Below, piece after piece: positions 34,089 through 43,317 of a stretch of 46,750 nucleotides of DNA. The notes below the pieces were generated by a model. That model worked only from the letters and a program-made list of their open reading frames with translations, made no database searches and was not told the DNA's origin. Origin of the DNA: an uncultured Prevotellaceae bacterium (lineage in GTDB: Bacteria > Bacteroidota > Bacteroidia > Bacteroidales > Bacteroidaceae); assembly GCA_902784615.1 (NCBI GenBank), contig CACZVN010000020.1, forward strand, positions 1 through 46,750. The letters are read 5' to 3'. Position numbers and translations under genes: made by a program. Position 1 is the first letter of the stretch. Every line of letters starts with the position of its first letter.

Positions 34089-34997
34089 TTATTCGGCGGC
34101 CTGCAGGAACTTCAGTTCAGCCTCCAGCATCTCCAGTTTCGGCATGGGGAAACCTGCCTCACGGGCAATCTGGATGGGACGGCTGTAGATATAATAGATC
34201 TCCATTGGCCGGTGGAAGTCGTAGTCGAGCTTCATCGACGGGGAGTAGGGCGTCATGTTGTCCGTCATTTCGATCATCTTGTCAATAAACGCCTCGTCAA
34301 GGCCGGTGATGCCCAGATGGCGGGCAGCCCCCACGACCTCACCCATGAGGTCACGAATGAGTTGGCGGGTGGCGGGATTCTTCAGCAGCAGATCGGTCTG
34401 CGTGTTGAGGGCTACCGTCATGCCATTGAACGGCATGTTCCACACGGCTTTCTTCCAACGGGCTTCATCATAGGGAACGGAGCCCGCCTGGATACCGGCA
34501 TTGATAAAGTCATTCAGAATAGCAGTAAAGACGTTCTCATCCTGACAGGAGTAGTTGGCGAGATTGATGCTGCCATAGCACTGATGATTCACGCGACCAG
34601 GCTCCGTCTTGGCAGAACAGATGAAAGCAAGACCTGCTATGAGTTGGACATGGGGAAACATCTTCTGCACATCGGCTTCTACCCCAATGCCATTTTGTAT
34701 CAGTACCACAACCGTATGTTCCTGAAGCAATGGCGGCAAGAGATCAGCGAGCAGATGGTTGTTGGTGGTCTTCAGACCCACAATCACCACATCGCACTTA
34801 GGCATGTCAGTCGGATGCTGATACACATTCACATGGTCGAGATGGAAAGAGCCGTCGCAAGAATCCACCTGCATGCCCCGCTCTTTCACAAACAGGTAAT
34901 CACTATGCGACAAGAAATGAACTTCTTGTCCGCTATATGCCAGCTTGCTGCCATAAAAGCCGCCTATCGCGCCTGTACCTACTATTCCGTATTTCAT
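34089..34997 (-). CDS. panE: 2-dehydropantoate 2-reductase (ketopantoate reductase)
   Basis: A 302-aa NADPH enzyme of pantothenate synthesis. The Rossmann motif GTGAIGGFYGSKLAYSG begins at residue 7, and the catalytic lysine lies in 'ARWKKAVWNMPFNGM'. The start at 34997 (MKYGIVGTGAIGG) is chosen over an in-frame ATG 48 bp upstream because a promoter -7 box lies between them and the family begins directly with the Rossmann strand. It is the first gene of the glycine cleavage cluster, a link that is not obvious from pathway logic. Confidence 0.92.
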   Translation of the reverse strand: MKYGIVGTGAIGGFYGSKLAYSGQEVHFLSHSDYLFVKERGMQVDSCDGSFHLDHVNVYQHPTDMPKCDVVIVGLKTTNNHLLADLLPPLLQEHTVVVLIQNGIGVEADVQKMFPHVQLIAGLAFICSAKTEPGRVNHQCYGSINLANYSCQDENVFTAILNDFINAGIQAGSVPYDEARWKKAVWNMPFNGMTVALNTQTDLLLKNPATRQLIRDLMGEVVGAARHLGITGLDEAFIDKMIEMTDNMTPYSPSMKLDYDFHRPMEIYYIYSRPIQIAREAGFPMPKLEMLEAELKFLQAAE

Positions 34998-35014
34998 CAA
35001 GGATGATTTTTCTG

Positions 35015-35045
35015 CAAAAGTACGAGGAATATTTGATATTTCCAA
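35015..35045 (-). promoter_or_regulatory. Promoter of the panE-lplA-gcv-lpdA cluster
   Basis: On the minus strand, TTG at 35045-35043, 20 bp, then TACTTTTG at 35022-35015, 17 nt before the panE ATG. It is a near-consensus Bacteroidetes promoter, back to back with the dxs promoter. Confidence 0.75.
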
Positions 35046-35098
35046 ATCTTTTCAGGAAAAAACTTGGTACAAAAATAGAATATTTTTGCAAAAAACCT

Positions 35099-35128
35099 TT
35101 GCAATTTCTTTAAATTAGCGTATCTTTG
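35099..35128 (+). promoter_or_regulatory. Promoter of the dxs operon
   Basis: TTG at 35099-35101, 19 bp, then TATCTTTG at 35121-35128, 19 nt before the GTG start of dxs. A second TATTTTTG at 35081-35088 has no well placed -33 partner. Confidence 0.75.
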
Positions 35129-35147
35129 CACACATAAATAATTCAAA

Positions 35148-37037
35148 GTGGACAGAAAGGAATTAACACTACTGAATGGGATTAAGTCGCCGGAAGACTT
35201 GAGACGACTGGATATCAACCAATTACCCCAGTTGTGCGACGAACTTCGTGAGGACATTATCGAGGAGGTGGCGGTGAATCCTGGACATCTGGCTTCGAGC
35301 CTTGGTGTGGCGGAAATTACCGTTGCCCTGCATTATGTCTATAATACCCCTGAAGACCGCATTGTATGGGACGTAGGACATCAGGCCTACGGTCATAAGA
35401 TTCTGACAGGACGGCGCGAGCAGTTCTGCACTAATCGTAAACTGGGCGGCATCAAACCTTTCCCGTCACCTGCGGAGAGCGAATATGATACGTTTGCCTG
35501 CGGACATGCGAGTAATTCCGTGTCGGCAGCCTTGGGCATGGCCGTCGCTGCACAGTTGGAAGGGAAGAAAGACCGCCATGTCGTGGCCGTCATCGGTGAC
35601 GGAGCCCTGTCGGGCGGACTGGCCTTCGAGGGCCTGAACAATGTCTCGTCGTCACCCAACGACCTGCTCATCATCCTCAACGACAACAATATGTCGATTG
35701 ATCGTTCCGTGGGTGGCATGAAGCAGTACCTGTTGAACCTCAGTACCAATGAGACCTATAATGCCATTCGTTTCAAGGCTGCCCGTTGGTTACATGGCAA
35801 AGGAATGCTCAACGATGATCGCCGCAAGGGTATCATCCGTCTGACGAATGCCATCAAGAGTGCCATCTCTCATCAGCAGAATATCTTCGAGGGTATGAAC
35901 ATCCGCTACTTCGGACCGTTCGACGGACACAATGTGAAGGAGTTGGTGCGTATCCTTCGACAGATGAAGGACATGAAGGGCCCGAAACTGTTGCATCTGC
36001 ATACCCAGAAAGGTCATGGCTACGCTCCTGCTGAGAAGGATGTGACCACTTGGCACGCACCAGGAAAGTTCGACCCCGAGACAGGCGAGCGTATCGTCGA
36101 TAAGGATCCCAATAAACCCCAAAAGTATCAGGACGTATTCGGTCATACCCTGTTGGAACTGGCGAAGCAGAATCCGAAGATTGTCGGTGTGACGCCAGCC
36201 ATGCCCTCTGGCTGTTCGATGAATATCCTGATGAAGGAGATGCCAGAGCGTACCTTCGACGTGGGTATCGCAGAAGGACATGCCGTCACATTCTCTGGCG
36301 GTATGGCCAAGGACGGCCTGCTACCCTTCTGTAATATCTATAGTGCCTTTGCCCAGAGGGCTTTCGACAATATTATTCATGACGCGGCGCTCCTGAACCT
36401 GAACATTGTGTTCTGCTTTGATCGTGCAGGACTCGTTGGCGAGGACGGTGCTACCCATCATGGCGCCTTCGATCTGGCAGCCCTGCGGCCTATCCCGAAC
36501 CTGACGATCTCCTCGCCTATGGACGAGCATGAGTTAAGGCGGTTGATGTTCACGGCCCAGTTGCCTGACAAGGGACCATTCGTAATCCGTTACCCACGTG
36601 GTGGTGGCGTGTTGCAGGACTGGCGTTGTCCTCTGGAGGAGGTTGCCGTAGGTACAGGCCGCAAGATGAAAGACGGTACGGATGTCGCCGTGCTGAGCAT
36701 CGGTCCGATAGGCAATAACGTGACAGACGCCATCGCCAAGATAGGTGACAGCGTCAGTGTGGCTCACTACGACATGCGTTTCCTGAAACCGATTGATGAG
36801 AAGATCCTCGAGGAGGTCGGACAGAAGTTCAAGCGTATCATTACTGTAGAGAACGGCGTGAAGAGAGGCGGACTCGGCTCGGCTGTCCTGGAATGGATGA
36901 ACGACCACGGCTATACGCCGAAGGTGGTACGTCTGGGACTGCCTGATGAGTTTGTAGAACACGGTACTGTCGATGAACTGCAGCATATTGTAGGTATTGA
37001 TGAGGACGGTATCATCAAAGCGATTAAGGAGATATGA
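35148..37037 (+). CDS. dxs: 1-deoxy-D-xylulose-5-phosphate synthase
   Basis: A 629-aa thiamine-diphosphate enzyme that condenses pyruvate and glyceraldehyde 3-phosphate, the first step of the MEP isoprenoid pathway. Conserved parts are [17 protein letters not shown], '[17 protein letters not shown]', the ThDP/Mg motif [16 protein letters not shown] (150-165) and '[21 protein letters not shown]'. The start codon is GTG; no in-frame ATG gives the normal N-terminus. It overlaps trkA by 4 bp (ATGA). Confidence 0.96.
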   Translation: MDRKELTLLNGIKSPEDLRRLDINQLPQLCDELREDIIEEVAVNPGHLASSLGVAEITVALHYVYNTPEDRIVWDVGHQAYGHKILTGRREQFCTNRKLGGIKPFPSPAESEYDTFACGHASNSVSAALGMAVAAQLEGKKDRHVVAVIGDGALSGGLAFEGLNNVSSSPNDLLIILNDNNMSIDRSVGGMKQYLLNLSTNETYNAIRFKAARWLHGKGMLNDDRRKGIIRLTNAIKSAISHQQNIFEGMNIRYFGPFDGHNVKELVRILRQMKDMKGPKLLHLHTQKGHGYAPAEKDVTTWHAPGKFDPETGERIVDKDPNKPQKYQDVFGHTLLELAKQNPKIVGVTPAMPSGCSMNILMKEMPERTFDVGIAEGHAVTFSGGMAKDGLLPFCNIYSAFAQRAFDNIIHDAALLNLNIVFCFDRAGLVGEDGATHHGAFDLAALRPIPNLTISSPMDEHELRRLMFTAQLPDKGPFVIRYPRGGGVLQDWRCPLEEVAVGTGRKMKDGTDVAVLSIGPIGNNVTDAIAKIGDSVSVAHYDMRFLKPIDEKILEEVGQKFKRIITVENGVKRGGLGSAVLEWMNDHGYTPKVVRLGLPDEFVEHGTVDELQHIVGIDEDGIIKAIKEI

Positions 37038-38389
37038 AGATAGTGATTGTCGGTGCAGGTGCCGTAGGTACTCATCTGTCAAAGCTGTTGTCGCGCGAGC
37101 ATCAGGACTGTGTTCTGATTGACGATGACGAGGAGCGTCTGAGCACGATGAGCGAATATGACGTGATGACCTATCAGGCTTCGCCCACGAGCATCCAGGC
37201 TCTGAAGGACGCTGGTGTGGAGCACGCTGACTTGTTTGTTGGTGTGACACCTGAGGAGAGCATTAACCTGAATGCCTGTATCCTGGCCCATGCCCTCGGT
37301 GCGAAGAAGACCGTAGCCCGCATTGACAATTACGAATACCTCTCTCCGGAACATCAGCTCTTCTTCAAGAACCTCGGCGTGGATTCCCTTATTTATCCGG
37401 AAGTGCTGGCAGCCATTGATATCACTAACGGTCTGAAACTCTCCTGGGTGCGCCAGCGGTGGGATGTGCACGACGGTGCCCTCATCCTGCTTGGCATCAA
37501 ACTGCGGGAGGCGGCAGAGATCCTGAATCAGCCCTTGCGTAACCTCTGTGGTCCTGACGATCCCTATCATGTCGTAGCCATCAAGCGTAACGGTGATACG
37601 CTCATACCAGGAGGTATGGACGAGTTGCGTGTGAACGATCTCGTTTATTTCATGACGACCAAGGAGTATATCCCCTATATCCGTAAGATCGTCGGTAAGG
37701 AGCATTATACCGATGTGAAGAACGTCATTATCATGGGTGGAGGAAAAACGTCCGTGCGTGCGGCCTTGACCATCCCCAACTATATGAGTGTGAAGATCAT
37801 CGAGAAGGATGCCCAGCGGTGTGAGAAGTTGAACGAGTTGCTGGAGCAGGATGAGGCGATGGTTATCCACGGTGACGGACGTGACTTGGGTTTGCTCGAG
37901 GATGAGGGTATCAGGAACACCCAGGCTTTCGTAGCCCTTACGGGAAATGCGGAGACCAATATCCTGGCCTGTCTGACCGCCAAGAAACTCGGTGTGAGAA
38001 AGACCGTGGCCATGGTGGAGAACCTCGACTACGTGTCGATGGCCGAGAGTCTGGACATAGGTACCATTATCAACAAGAAGACCATCGCCGCCAGCCATAT
38101 CTTCCAGATGATGCTCGATGCCGATGTGGAAAATCTGCGCTCGCTGATGCTCGTGGATGCAGAGGTGGCAGAGTTCACGGCGTCCGAGGGCTCCAAGGTG
38201 ACAAAGAAACCCGTGAAGGACTTGGGTCTGCCCTTCGGAGCGACCATTGGTGGTCTGGTGCGCAATGGTGTTGGCATGCTCGTCAACGGTAACTCACAGA
38301 TCCAGGCTGGTGATTCCGTCATGGTGTTCTGCCATGAGCAGAAGTTGAACAATATCGAGAAATACTTCAAAAAGAACGCGATATGGTAA
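37034..38389 (+). CDS. trkA: Trk system potassium uptake protein TrkA
   Basis: A 451-aa cytosolic gating subunit with two RCK_N/RCK_C units. The Rossmann motifs are [16 protein letters not shown] near residue 4 and [13 protein letters not shown] near residue 235, each followed by an acidic residue that binds NAD(H) ribose (VLIDDD, KIIEKD). It pairs with the TrkH channel encoded next (7-bp overlap) and controls K+ flow in response to NAD(H)/ATP. Its coupling to dxs is a gene-order feature without clear functional meaning. Confidence 0.95.
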   Translation: MKIVIVGAGAVGTHLSKLLSREHQDCVLIDDDEERLSTMSEYDVMTYQASPTSIQALKDAGVEHADLFVGVTPEESINLNACILAHALGAKKTVARIDNYEYLSPEHQLFFKNLGVDSLIYPEVLAAIDITNGLKLSWVRQRWDVHDGALILLGIKLREAAEILNQPLRNLCGPDDPYHVVAIKRNGDTLIPGGMDELRVNDLVYFMTTKEYIPYIRKIVGKEHYTDVKNVIIMGGGKTSVRAALTIPNYMSVKIIEKDAQRCEKLNELLEQDEAMVIHGDGRDLGLLEDEGIRNTQAFVALTGNAETNILACLTAKKLGVRKTVAMVENLDYVSMAESLDIGTIINKKTIAASHIFQMMLDADVENLRSLMLVDAEVAEFTASEGSKVTKKPVKDLGLPFGATIGGLVRNGVGMLVNGNSQIQAGDSVMVFCHEQKLNNIEKYFKKNAIW

Positions 38390-39840
38390 ACTTCCGTATC
38401 ATCAGCAAGATTATCGGATCGCTGCTGTTCATTGAGGCATTCTTCATGGCCTGGTGTGCAGTGATGTCCTTCTACTTTAACGAGGACGACCAACTCGCGT
38501 TCCTGATGTCCTTGCTGGTTACTTTCGGAAGTGGTTTCCTCTTTCTCTTTCTGGGCAGGAATGCCGAGAACTCGCTGAGCCGTCGTGATGCCTATCTGCT
38601 GGTGACGGCGGTATGGGTGATTTTCTCGTTCTTCGGCATCTTCCCATTCCTTTTCCATGGTAGTCTCACGAGTCTGACCGATGCCTTTTTTGAGTCGATG
38701 TCTGGATTCACGACCACAGGCGCATCCATCTTCGACGATGTGGAGTGCCTGCCCCATGGCATCCTCTTCTGGCGGTCGCTGATGCAGTGGATAGGCGGTT
38801 TGGGAATCCTGTTCTTTACCATTGCCATTCTGCCCTCGCTGGTGGGTGGTAGTGTGAAGGTGTTCGCTGCTGAGGCTACGGGACCCATCAAGGCGAAGAT
38901 GCACCCGCGTCTTTCGACGACTGCCAAGTGGATCTGGAGCATCTACCTCGTACTGACTCTTGGCTGTGGCCTCTCCTTCTGGTTTGCCGGTATGGACTGG
39001 TACGAGGCCTTGAACTACTCGATGACGACCACAGCCACTGGTGGTTTCGCCATTCACAACGAGAGTACGGAGTACTTCCACTCTGCTTCCATTGACTATA
39101 TCTCCATTACCTTCCAGTTCCTGTCTGGTATCAACTTCACCTTATTATATATATGTATCTTTAAGGGGAAGATCAGTGCCCTCTTCCGCAATTCAGAATT
39201 GAAACTCTATCTCAGTGTGGTAGTAGGAGCGACGCTTTGGATTATGTACCTGCTGTTTACACGTATGGACTACGACATCGAGAAGTCGTTCAGGTGTGCA
39301 CTGTTTCAGGTGGTGTCGTTTATGACCACAACAGGTATGTTCAACGAAGACGCAGGAACCTGGCCTCATATCACATGGGTAATACTTGGTGTCGTGATGT
39401 ATCTGGGAGCCTGTGCAGGCAGCACGAGTGGTGGTTTCAAATGCATCAGGGGTGTGATGCTGCTGAAGGTGATACGAAATAACTTCCGACAGATTCTGCA
39501 TCCGAATGCCGTTCTCCCGGTCAAGATCAACGGAATCAGCATACCGCAGTCGAAACTTGTGGCACTATTTGCCTTCTTCACACTGACGATGCTCATGACT
39601 CTGGTCACTGCCACCATTATGATTGTGGCAGGTATCGACAATACCAACGCCATCACCATTGCCCTGAGTTGTGTGAGTAATGTGGGCCCAACACTGGGTA
39701 CGCAGATTGGTCCTGTCATGTCGTGGGCCATGCTACCTGACTACATCAAGTGGATCCTTTGTCCGCTGATGCTTATGGGACGTCTTGAGATTATGACTGT
39801 GCTTGTGTTGTTCACACGCAGTTTTTGGAAAGAAAACTAA
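38383..39840 (+). CDS. trkH: Trk system potassium uptake protein TrkH
   Basis: A 485-aa membrane protein with about ten helices and four pore-loop repeats of the K+ channel type: MSGFTTTGAS, TTTATGGFA, MTTTGMF and SNVGPTLG supply the selectivity filter; GSTSGGFKCIR carries the conserved lysine/arginine region. It forms the ion path for TrkA. It overlaps trkA by 7 bp and is followed by manA after 15 bp. Confidence 0.95.
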   Translation: MVNFRIISKIIGSLLFIEAFFMAWCAVMSFYFNEDDQLAFLMSLLVTFGSGFLFLFLGRNAENSLSRRDAYLLVTAVWVIFSFFGIFPFLFHGSLTSLTDAFFESMSGFTTTGASIFDDVECLPHGILFWRSLMQWIGGLGILFFTIAILPSLVGGSVKVFAAEATGPIKAKMHPRLSTTAKWIWSIYLVLTLGCGLSFWFAGMDWYEALNYSMTTTATGGFAIHNESTEYFHSASIDYISITFQFLSGINFTLLYICIFKGKISALFRNSELKLYLSVVVGATLWIMYLLFTRMDYDIEKSFRCALFQVVSFMTTTGMFNEDAGTWPHITWVILGVVMYLGACAGSTSGGFKCIRGVMLLKVIRNNFRQILHPNAVLPVKINGISIPQSKLVALFAFFTLTMLMTLVTATIMIVAGIDNTNAITIALSCVSNVGPTLGTQIGPVMSWAMLPDYIKWILCPLMLMGRLEIMTVLVLFTRSFWKEN

Positions 39841-39855
39841 TAATTACGATATAAA

Positions 39856-40809
39856 ATGTACAGATTCAAACCGTTGTTGAAGCAAACACTCTGGGGAGGT
39901 AACAAGATTATACCCTTCAAGCATCTGGATATCCAGATGGATCATGTTGGCGAAAGTTGGGAACTCTCAGGTGTCAAGGACAGTGAGACTATCGTTGCCG
40001 ACGGCAAGGATAAGGGTAAGAGTCTGAACCAGTTGGTGCGCGAACAGAAGGACATGCTGGTCGGCAAGGAAAACTACCAGCGTTTCGGTGATGAGTTCCC
40101 GCTGCTCATTAAGTTTATCGATGCTTGTCAGGACCTCTCTATCCAAGTACATCCTGACGATGAGACAGCTTCTCGTTTGGGTAAACCACGTGGCAAGTCG
40201 GAGATGTGGTATTGTCTGGAATCGGAACCAGGAGCAGTCATCTACAATGGTCTGAAGAAAAAGATCACACCAGAGGAGTACAAGGAGATGGTGGATAACG
40301 ACACCATCACTGATGCTCTGGCTCGTTATGAGACTCATGAGGGTGATGTGTTCTTCATTCCCGCAGGTCGTATCCATGCCATCGGTGCCGGCGGTTTTGT
40401 TACTGAGATCCAGCAGACTTCCGATGTCACCTTCCGCATCTATGACTACAAGCGCAAGGACAAGAACGGGAACTACCGGGAACTCCATACGAAGGAGGCC
40501 GCCGAGAGCATCGACTTCACCGTACTGCCCAACTACCGGGCGGGTTATGAGCCTAAACTGAATGAAGGGGTGCAATTAGTGGAGAGTCCTTACTTCACGA
40601 CAGCCGTCTATGACTTGACGGAGCCGATGACGCTCGACTATTCGGAACTCGACTCGTTCGTGATCCTGATCGCTGTCAAGAGTAGGGGAACGCTCACTGC
40701 CGATGGTGAGACCATTGTTTTCCAGATGGGTGATACGGTGCTTCTGCCTGCTACGACGGAGGAGGTGAAGGTCGATGGGACGGTCAGGTTCTTAGAGACT
40801 TACATCTAA
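39856..40809 (+). CDS. manA: Class I mannose-6-phosphate isomerase
   Basis: A 317-aa zinc enzyme of the short Bacillus type that interconverts mannose 6-phosphate and fructose 6-phosphate. Zinc ligands are in 'SIQVHPDDETA' (Gln, His) and 'ALARYETHEGDVFFIPAGRIHAIGAGG'; 'FKPLLKQTLWGGNKI' is the family start. It is the last gene of the dxs-trkA-trkH-manA run, and its 3' end overlaps the converging DUF4435 gene by 18 bp, leaving no room for a separate terminator. Confidence 0.95.
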   Translation: MYRFKPLLKQTLWGGNKIIPFKHLDIQMDHVGESWELSGVKDSETIVADGKDKGKSLNQLVREQKDMLVGKENYQRFGDEFPLLIKFIDACQDLSIQVHPDDETASRLGKPRGKSEMWYCLESEPGAVIYNGLKKKITPEEYKEMVDNDTITDALARYETHEGDVFFIPAGRIHAIGAGGFVTEIQQTSDVTFRIYDYKRKDKNGNYRELHTKEAAESIDFTVLPNYRAGYEPKLNEGVQLVESPYFTTAVYDLTEPMTLDYSELDSFVILIAVKSRGTLTADGETIVFQMGDTVLLPATTEEVKVDGTVRFLETYI

Positions 40810-41793
40810 ATAGTTCCGGATATCCTCTTGTACACGGCGGAACTGCTCGGATGCCATATAGCCATTGTTTTTTTTGAGCATCACCTTGATGTCCTGCAAC
40901 GAGTTCTCGTAGCACGTCATCTCGTTGCGCTTCTGTGTCTTGTGCGCTGAGGCGTAGTAGATCTCATTCTGCCGTTCCTGACGGAGCAGGTTGCAGACTT
41001 TCGACATGATCGGTGACACAATGGTGTCAAACAGATGATGCCCCTGTATATAGAGATAGGTGGTCTGCGGGGTTACACCCAATGCCAAGAGGTCGTCTTT
41101 CGTCGCCAGATACTCCTCCTTCGCATCGGGGAACTGCCGTTGCAGGTCGTTGATCTTCGTATGTACCTTCCGTCGCACGTTGGCGATCGACGGCTCGGGA
41201 CGTTGCACGTTGAACCCCCCGGGGTCAGCGATGCGGTTGAAGTCGGTGAGGGTGAACTTCGGATAGTTGCCGTTGCGGTAGAACATGACCGACCAGACGA
41301 ACAGGGGGAAGATGGCCTCGCTGAACTGTCGGAAATACTCGCGGAAGTCGAAGATGCGGTGGTCGTTGAGCGTCACGGAGACACAGACGTTATGCAACGA
41401 CGGGGCATAGCACTGGAAATTCTCAATGGCATAGACGTAGGTGTGAAAGACGTAGGGACTGTCCAATACCCGCTTCGACTGGGCCGTGCGCCTCTGGATC
41501 ACGTAGTCGTAGTCGGCATCCACGCAGGCGATCATGTCTTTTCCCAAGGGCTCTCCTTCGAGAAAGTTCATCAGCACCGACTTCTTGCCGCGTGTCAGGT
41601 TCATCTTCGACGGCAGCATCACCTCGAAATAGCGCTTGTCGTTCTCAAACTCACTGAGCACCGTGCGCCAGAAGTAGATGTCGTCGTAACTCTCGACATA
41701 GGCAACGATCCTATGCCGGGCTTTCTTTGAGGTCATGGCGTTGGCCGCCTCGAAATACTTGCTGTTGAGATTATCCTTCAGCCTGCTGGGCAT
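40792..41793 (-). CDS. DUF4435 (TOPRIM-like) domain protein
   Basis: A 333-aa protein with the DUF4435 start 'RIVAYVESYDDIYFWRTVLSEFE' (Glu34) and a DxD motif in CVDADYDYV (Asp92/Asp94), the acidic residues expected of a TOPRIM-type nuclease site. The rest contains 'YAIENFQCYAPSL' and a helical C-terminal half. In PARIS systems the DUF4435 protein (AriB) is the nuclease released by an ATPase partner (AriA); here the P-loop ATPase gene lies 30 bp upstream on the same strand. Whether this pair acts in phage defence or in housekeeping DNA/RNA work is not known. Confidence 0.85.
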   Translation of the reverse strand: MPSRLKDNLNSKYFEAANAMTSKKARHRIVAYVESYDDIYFWRTVLSEFENDKRYFEVMLPSKMNLTRGKKSVLMNFLEGEPLGKDMIACVDADYDYVIQRRTAQSKRVLDSPYVFHTYVYAIENFQCYAPSLHNVCVSVTLNDHRIFDFREYFRQFSEAIFPLFVWSVMFYRNGNYPKFTLTDFNRIADPGGFNVQRPEPSIANVRRKVHTKINDLQRQFPDAKEEYLATKDDLLALGVTPQTTYLYIQGHHLFDTIVSPIMSKVCNLLRQERQNEIYYASAHKTQKRNEMTCYENSLQDIKVMLKKNNGYMASEQFRRVQEDIRNYLDVSL

Positions 41794-41823
41794 AATGATG
41801 CATTATGAATGATGCATGATGCA
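41794..41823. repeat. ATGATGCAT-type short repeats between the ATPase and DUF4435 genes
   Basis: The 30-bp spacer is made almost only of ATGATGCAT and its variants, which are self-complementary around TGCA. It is an example of the short-repeat spacers seen between several co-directional genes here. Confidence 0.6.
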
Positions 41824-42630
41824 TTAAAGGGTAATGTCACTCACCTCCGTCACACTGTCCATCCAACCGTTCATCACCACGGCGGGCGAATGGGTGGTCA
41901 GGATAATCTGTACGTTGGGGTTCAGTTCAATGCAGAGATCGATGAGCCGCTTCTGCCATTCGATATGGAGCGACACCTCGGGCTCGTCCATGAAGAGCAC
42001 GTAGGATTGGTTGTCTTCCACGAGCACTGTCAACAAGATGGCCAGGATCTGCTTTTCTCCGCTCGACAACTGGTAGGGCACCAGTGTCTCACCGATCTGT
42101 GAGAAACGGATCTCATTCTCCGTGCGCACGATCTTCTTGCCCGTTTCAGAGAACAGTTCATCGACGATGTCCTGGAAGCGTTTTTTCTTTTCCGATAGCT
42201 GCTGTGCCGCATCGGTGTTGCCCGTCTGCAGTTCGGCGATGATGCGGTTGCCGATGTTCACCTGATAGTCGAGGTATTTCCGCTGCAGGTGGAACAGTTG
42301 GAAGTCGAGGGCTGAACGGATGCGCGTATCCACCATGTTCAGTGTCTCATTGTCGAGCATGGGTGAATCCAGCGAACGGATGATGTCGAAGCGGATGTGT
42401 GTAGCATCGGCAGGCTCCACGTCGATTTTCACACCCTTTAGCAGGTGGTTGATGATGTCACCGTTGGTGTTCACGCTCTTTACCACCTTGTTCAGGATCG
42501 TACTCTTTCCCATACCGTTGATGCCGCTCAGGATATTCACCTGACGGTTCAACTCCCATATCACATGCTTCTTCCCGCTCCAGAGCGAGTCGATCTCAAT
42601 GCGTTTGATATAGTCAGCGTACTTTGCCAT
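41824..42630 (-). CDS. P-loop ATPase of the OLD/ABC (AAA_15/AAA_21-like) type
   Basis: A 268-aa ATPase with Walker A GINGMGKST (36-44), a central helical insertion (about 105-165), the ABC signature-like LSSGEKQ (188-194), Walker B VLFMDEPE (211-218) and an H-loop His247 in TTHSPAVV. These are features of OLD and SMC/Rad50-like ATPases, not of transporter ATPases. It is short for the family; there is no fused TOPRIM domain, which is instead supplied by the downstream DUF4435 gene. It starts 18 bp after the FKBP lipoprotein stop. Confidence 0.88.
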   Translation of the reverse strand: MAKYADYIKRIEIDSLWSGKKHVIWELNRQVNILSGINGMGKSTILNKVVKSVNTNGDIINHLLKGVKIDVEPADATHIRFDIIRSLDSPMLDNETLNMVDTRIRSALDFQLFHLQRKYLDYQVNIGNRIIAELQTGNTDAAQQLSEKKKRFQDIVDELFSETGKKIVRTENEIRFSQIGETLVPYQLSSGEKQILAILLTVLVEDNQSYVLFMDEPEVSLHIEWQKRLIDLCIELNPNVQIILTTHSPAVVMNGWMDSVTEVSDITL

Positions 42631-42648
42631 AGGCTTTAGTCTTTTTAG

Positions 42649-43278
42649 TTATTCTTGTCGTGCTTTGAACTCCGGCCTTGACTCGCCAGGGTGCCAGAAG
42701 TCGAGCAATGCGATGTCGAAGATCAGGTTGCTGTAGCCTGGGATGGAAGTCTTTGACGAGGAACCATAACCCAGATGATAGGGAATATGCACGAGCCAGC
42801 GATCGCCTGGGTGCATCTGCATCAGTGCTGTGGTGAAACCACTTACCAGTGCACCCGTGCAGAATTTCGCCATGTCGGCCGTCCGCCAACTGAAGTCGCC
42901 TGAATAGCTCTCGTCGAAAATCAGGCCCTTCGGAGACGACGCTGTGGGGATCAACCTTCCCCTGTATGCTACCCACACACTATCGGAAAACAGCGGACTC
43001 TCAGTTCCTGCGCTTTCCTCCAGCACCTCCACGTAGATATAGTCGTTGTTGGTGCCTCCCGTCGTCTGGTCCTTCGTGAAACACTTGATCTTTCGTAGTG
43101 AACTGTTGGCCGCCCACTGGCTGACGGCCGCGTCATTACGCTGCTCCCAGTTGGCAAACTCGTCCTCATCCTCCGAGTTGTCAGAACTGCATGAGAGTAA
43201 AAGTAAAAAGGTAAAAAGGTAAAAAGGTAAAAACCCTTTTACCGTTCCTCTTACCATACTCCAAATAGAATTCATCAT
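42649..43278 (-). CDS. FKBP-type peptidyl-prolyl isomerase lipoprotein
   Basis: A 209-aa lipoprotein with a lipobox at LLLLSC (Cys30) followed by an acidic linker (DNSEDEDEFANWEQ) and an FKBP domain (about 95-200; VWVAYRGRLI...FDESYSG...LVSGFTTALMQMHPGDRWLVHIPYHLGYG...LIFDIALLDF). It should help fold periplasmic or surface proteins. The signal peptide (residues 15-26) is encoded by an 8-bp tandem repeat. Three alternative starts exist (43278, 43275, 43257). It lies 39 bp after glyS and 18 bp before the ATPase gene. Confidence 0.9.
   Translation of the reverse strand: MMNSIWSMVRGTVKGFLPFYLFTFLLLLSCSSDNSEDEDEFANWEQRNDAAVSQWAANSSLRKIKCFTKDQTTGGTNNDYIYVEVLEESAGTESPLFSDSVWVAYRGRLIPTASSPKGLIFDESYSGDFSWRTADMAKFCTGALVSGFTTALMQMHPGDRWLVHIPYHLGYGSSSKTSIPGYSNLIFDIALLDFWHPGESRPEFKARQE
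43203..43233. repeat. 8-bp tandem repeat GTAAAAAG x 3.9 inside the FKBP signal peptide
   Basis: Three complete GTAAAAAG units and a seven-base partial one (43203-43233). Eight is not a multiple of three, so gain or loss of one unit shifts the reading frame near the start of the gene. Confidence 0.9.
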
Positions 43279-43317
43279 TTTACTTTTTTACCTTTTTACT
43301 TTTTTACCTTTTCATTA
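43275..43317. repeat. Poly-T/ACC short repeats between glyS and the FKBP gene
   Basis: ACTTTTTTACC/TTTTTAC variants fill the spacer and are of the same type as the 8-bp repeat inside the FKBP signal peptide, and as the sequences at 32277-32306 (gcvH/gcvT spacer) and 44864-44890 (glyS leader). Confidence 0.7.

Noticed and set aside
33519-35006. 495-codon open frame on the plus strand
   Set aside because: It lies antisense to panE and lplA, is rich in His, Gln and Arg with no recognisable motif, and both minus-strand proteins are clear family members.
34998-35045. 16-codon N-terminal extension of PanE
   Set aside because: The promoter -7 box lies inside it, and ketopantoate reductases begin directly with the Rossmann strand.
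34998-35147. Glycine riboswitch ahead of the glycine cleavage cluster
   Set aside because: The leader before panE is under 20 nt and the divergent spacer is only about 150 bp, all taken up by two promoters; no tandem aptamer-like structure is seen.
37079-38098. 339-codon open frame on the minus strand
   Set aside because: It is antisense to trkA, whose Rossmann motifs are unmistakable; the antisense product has no family features.
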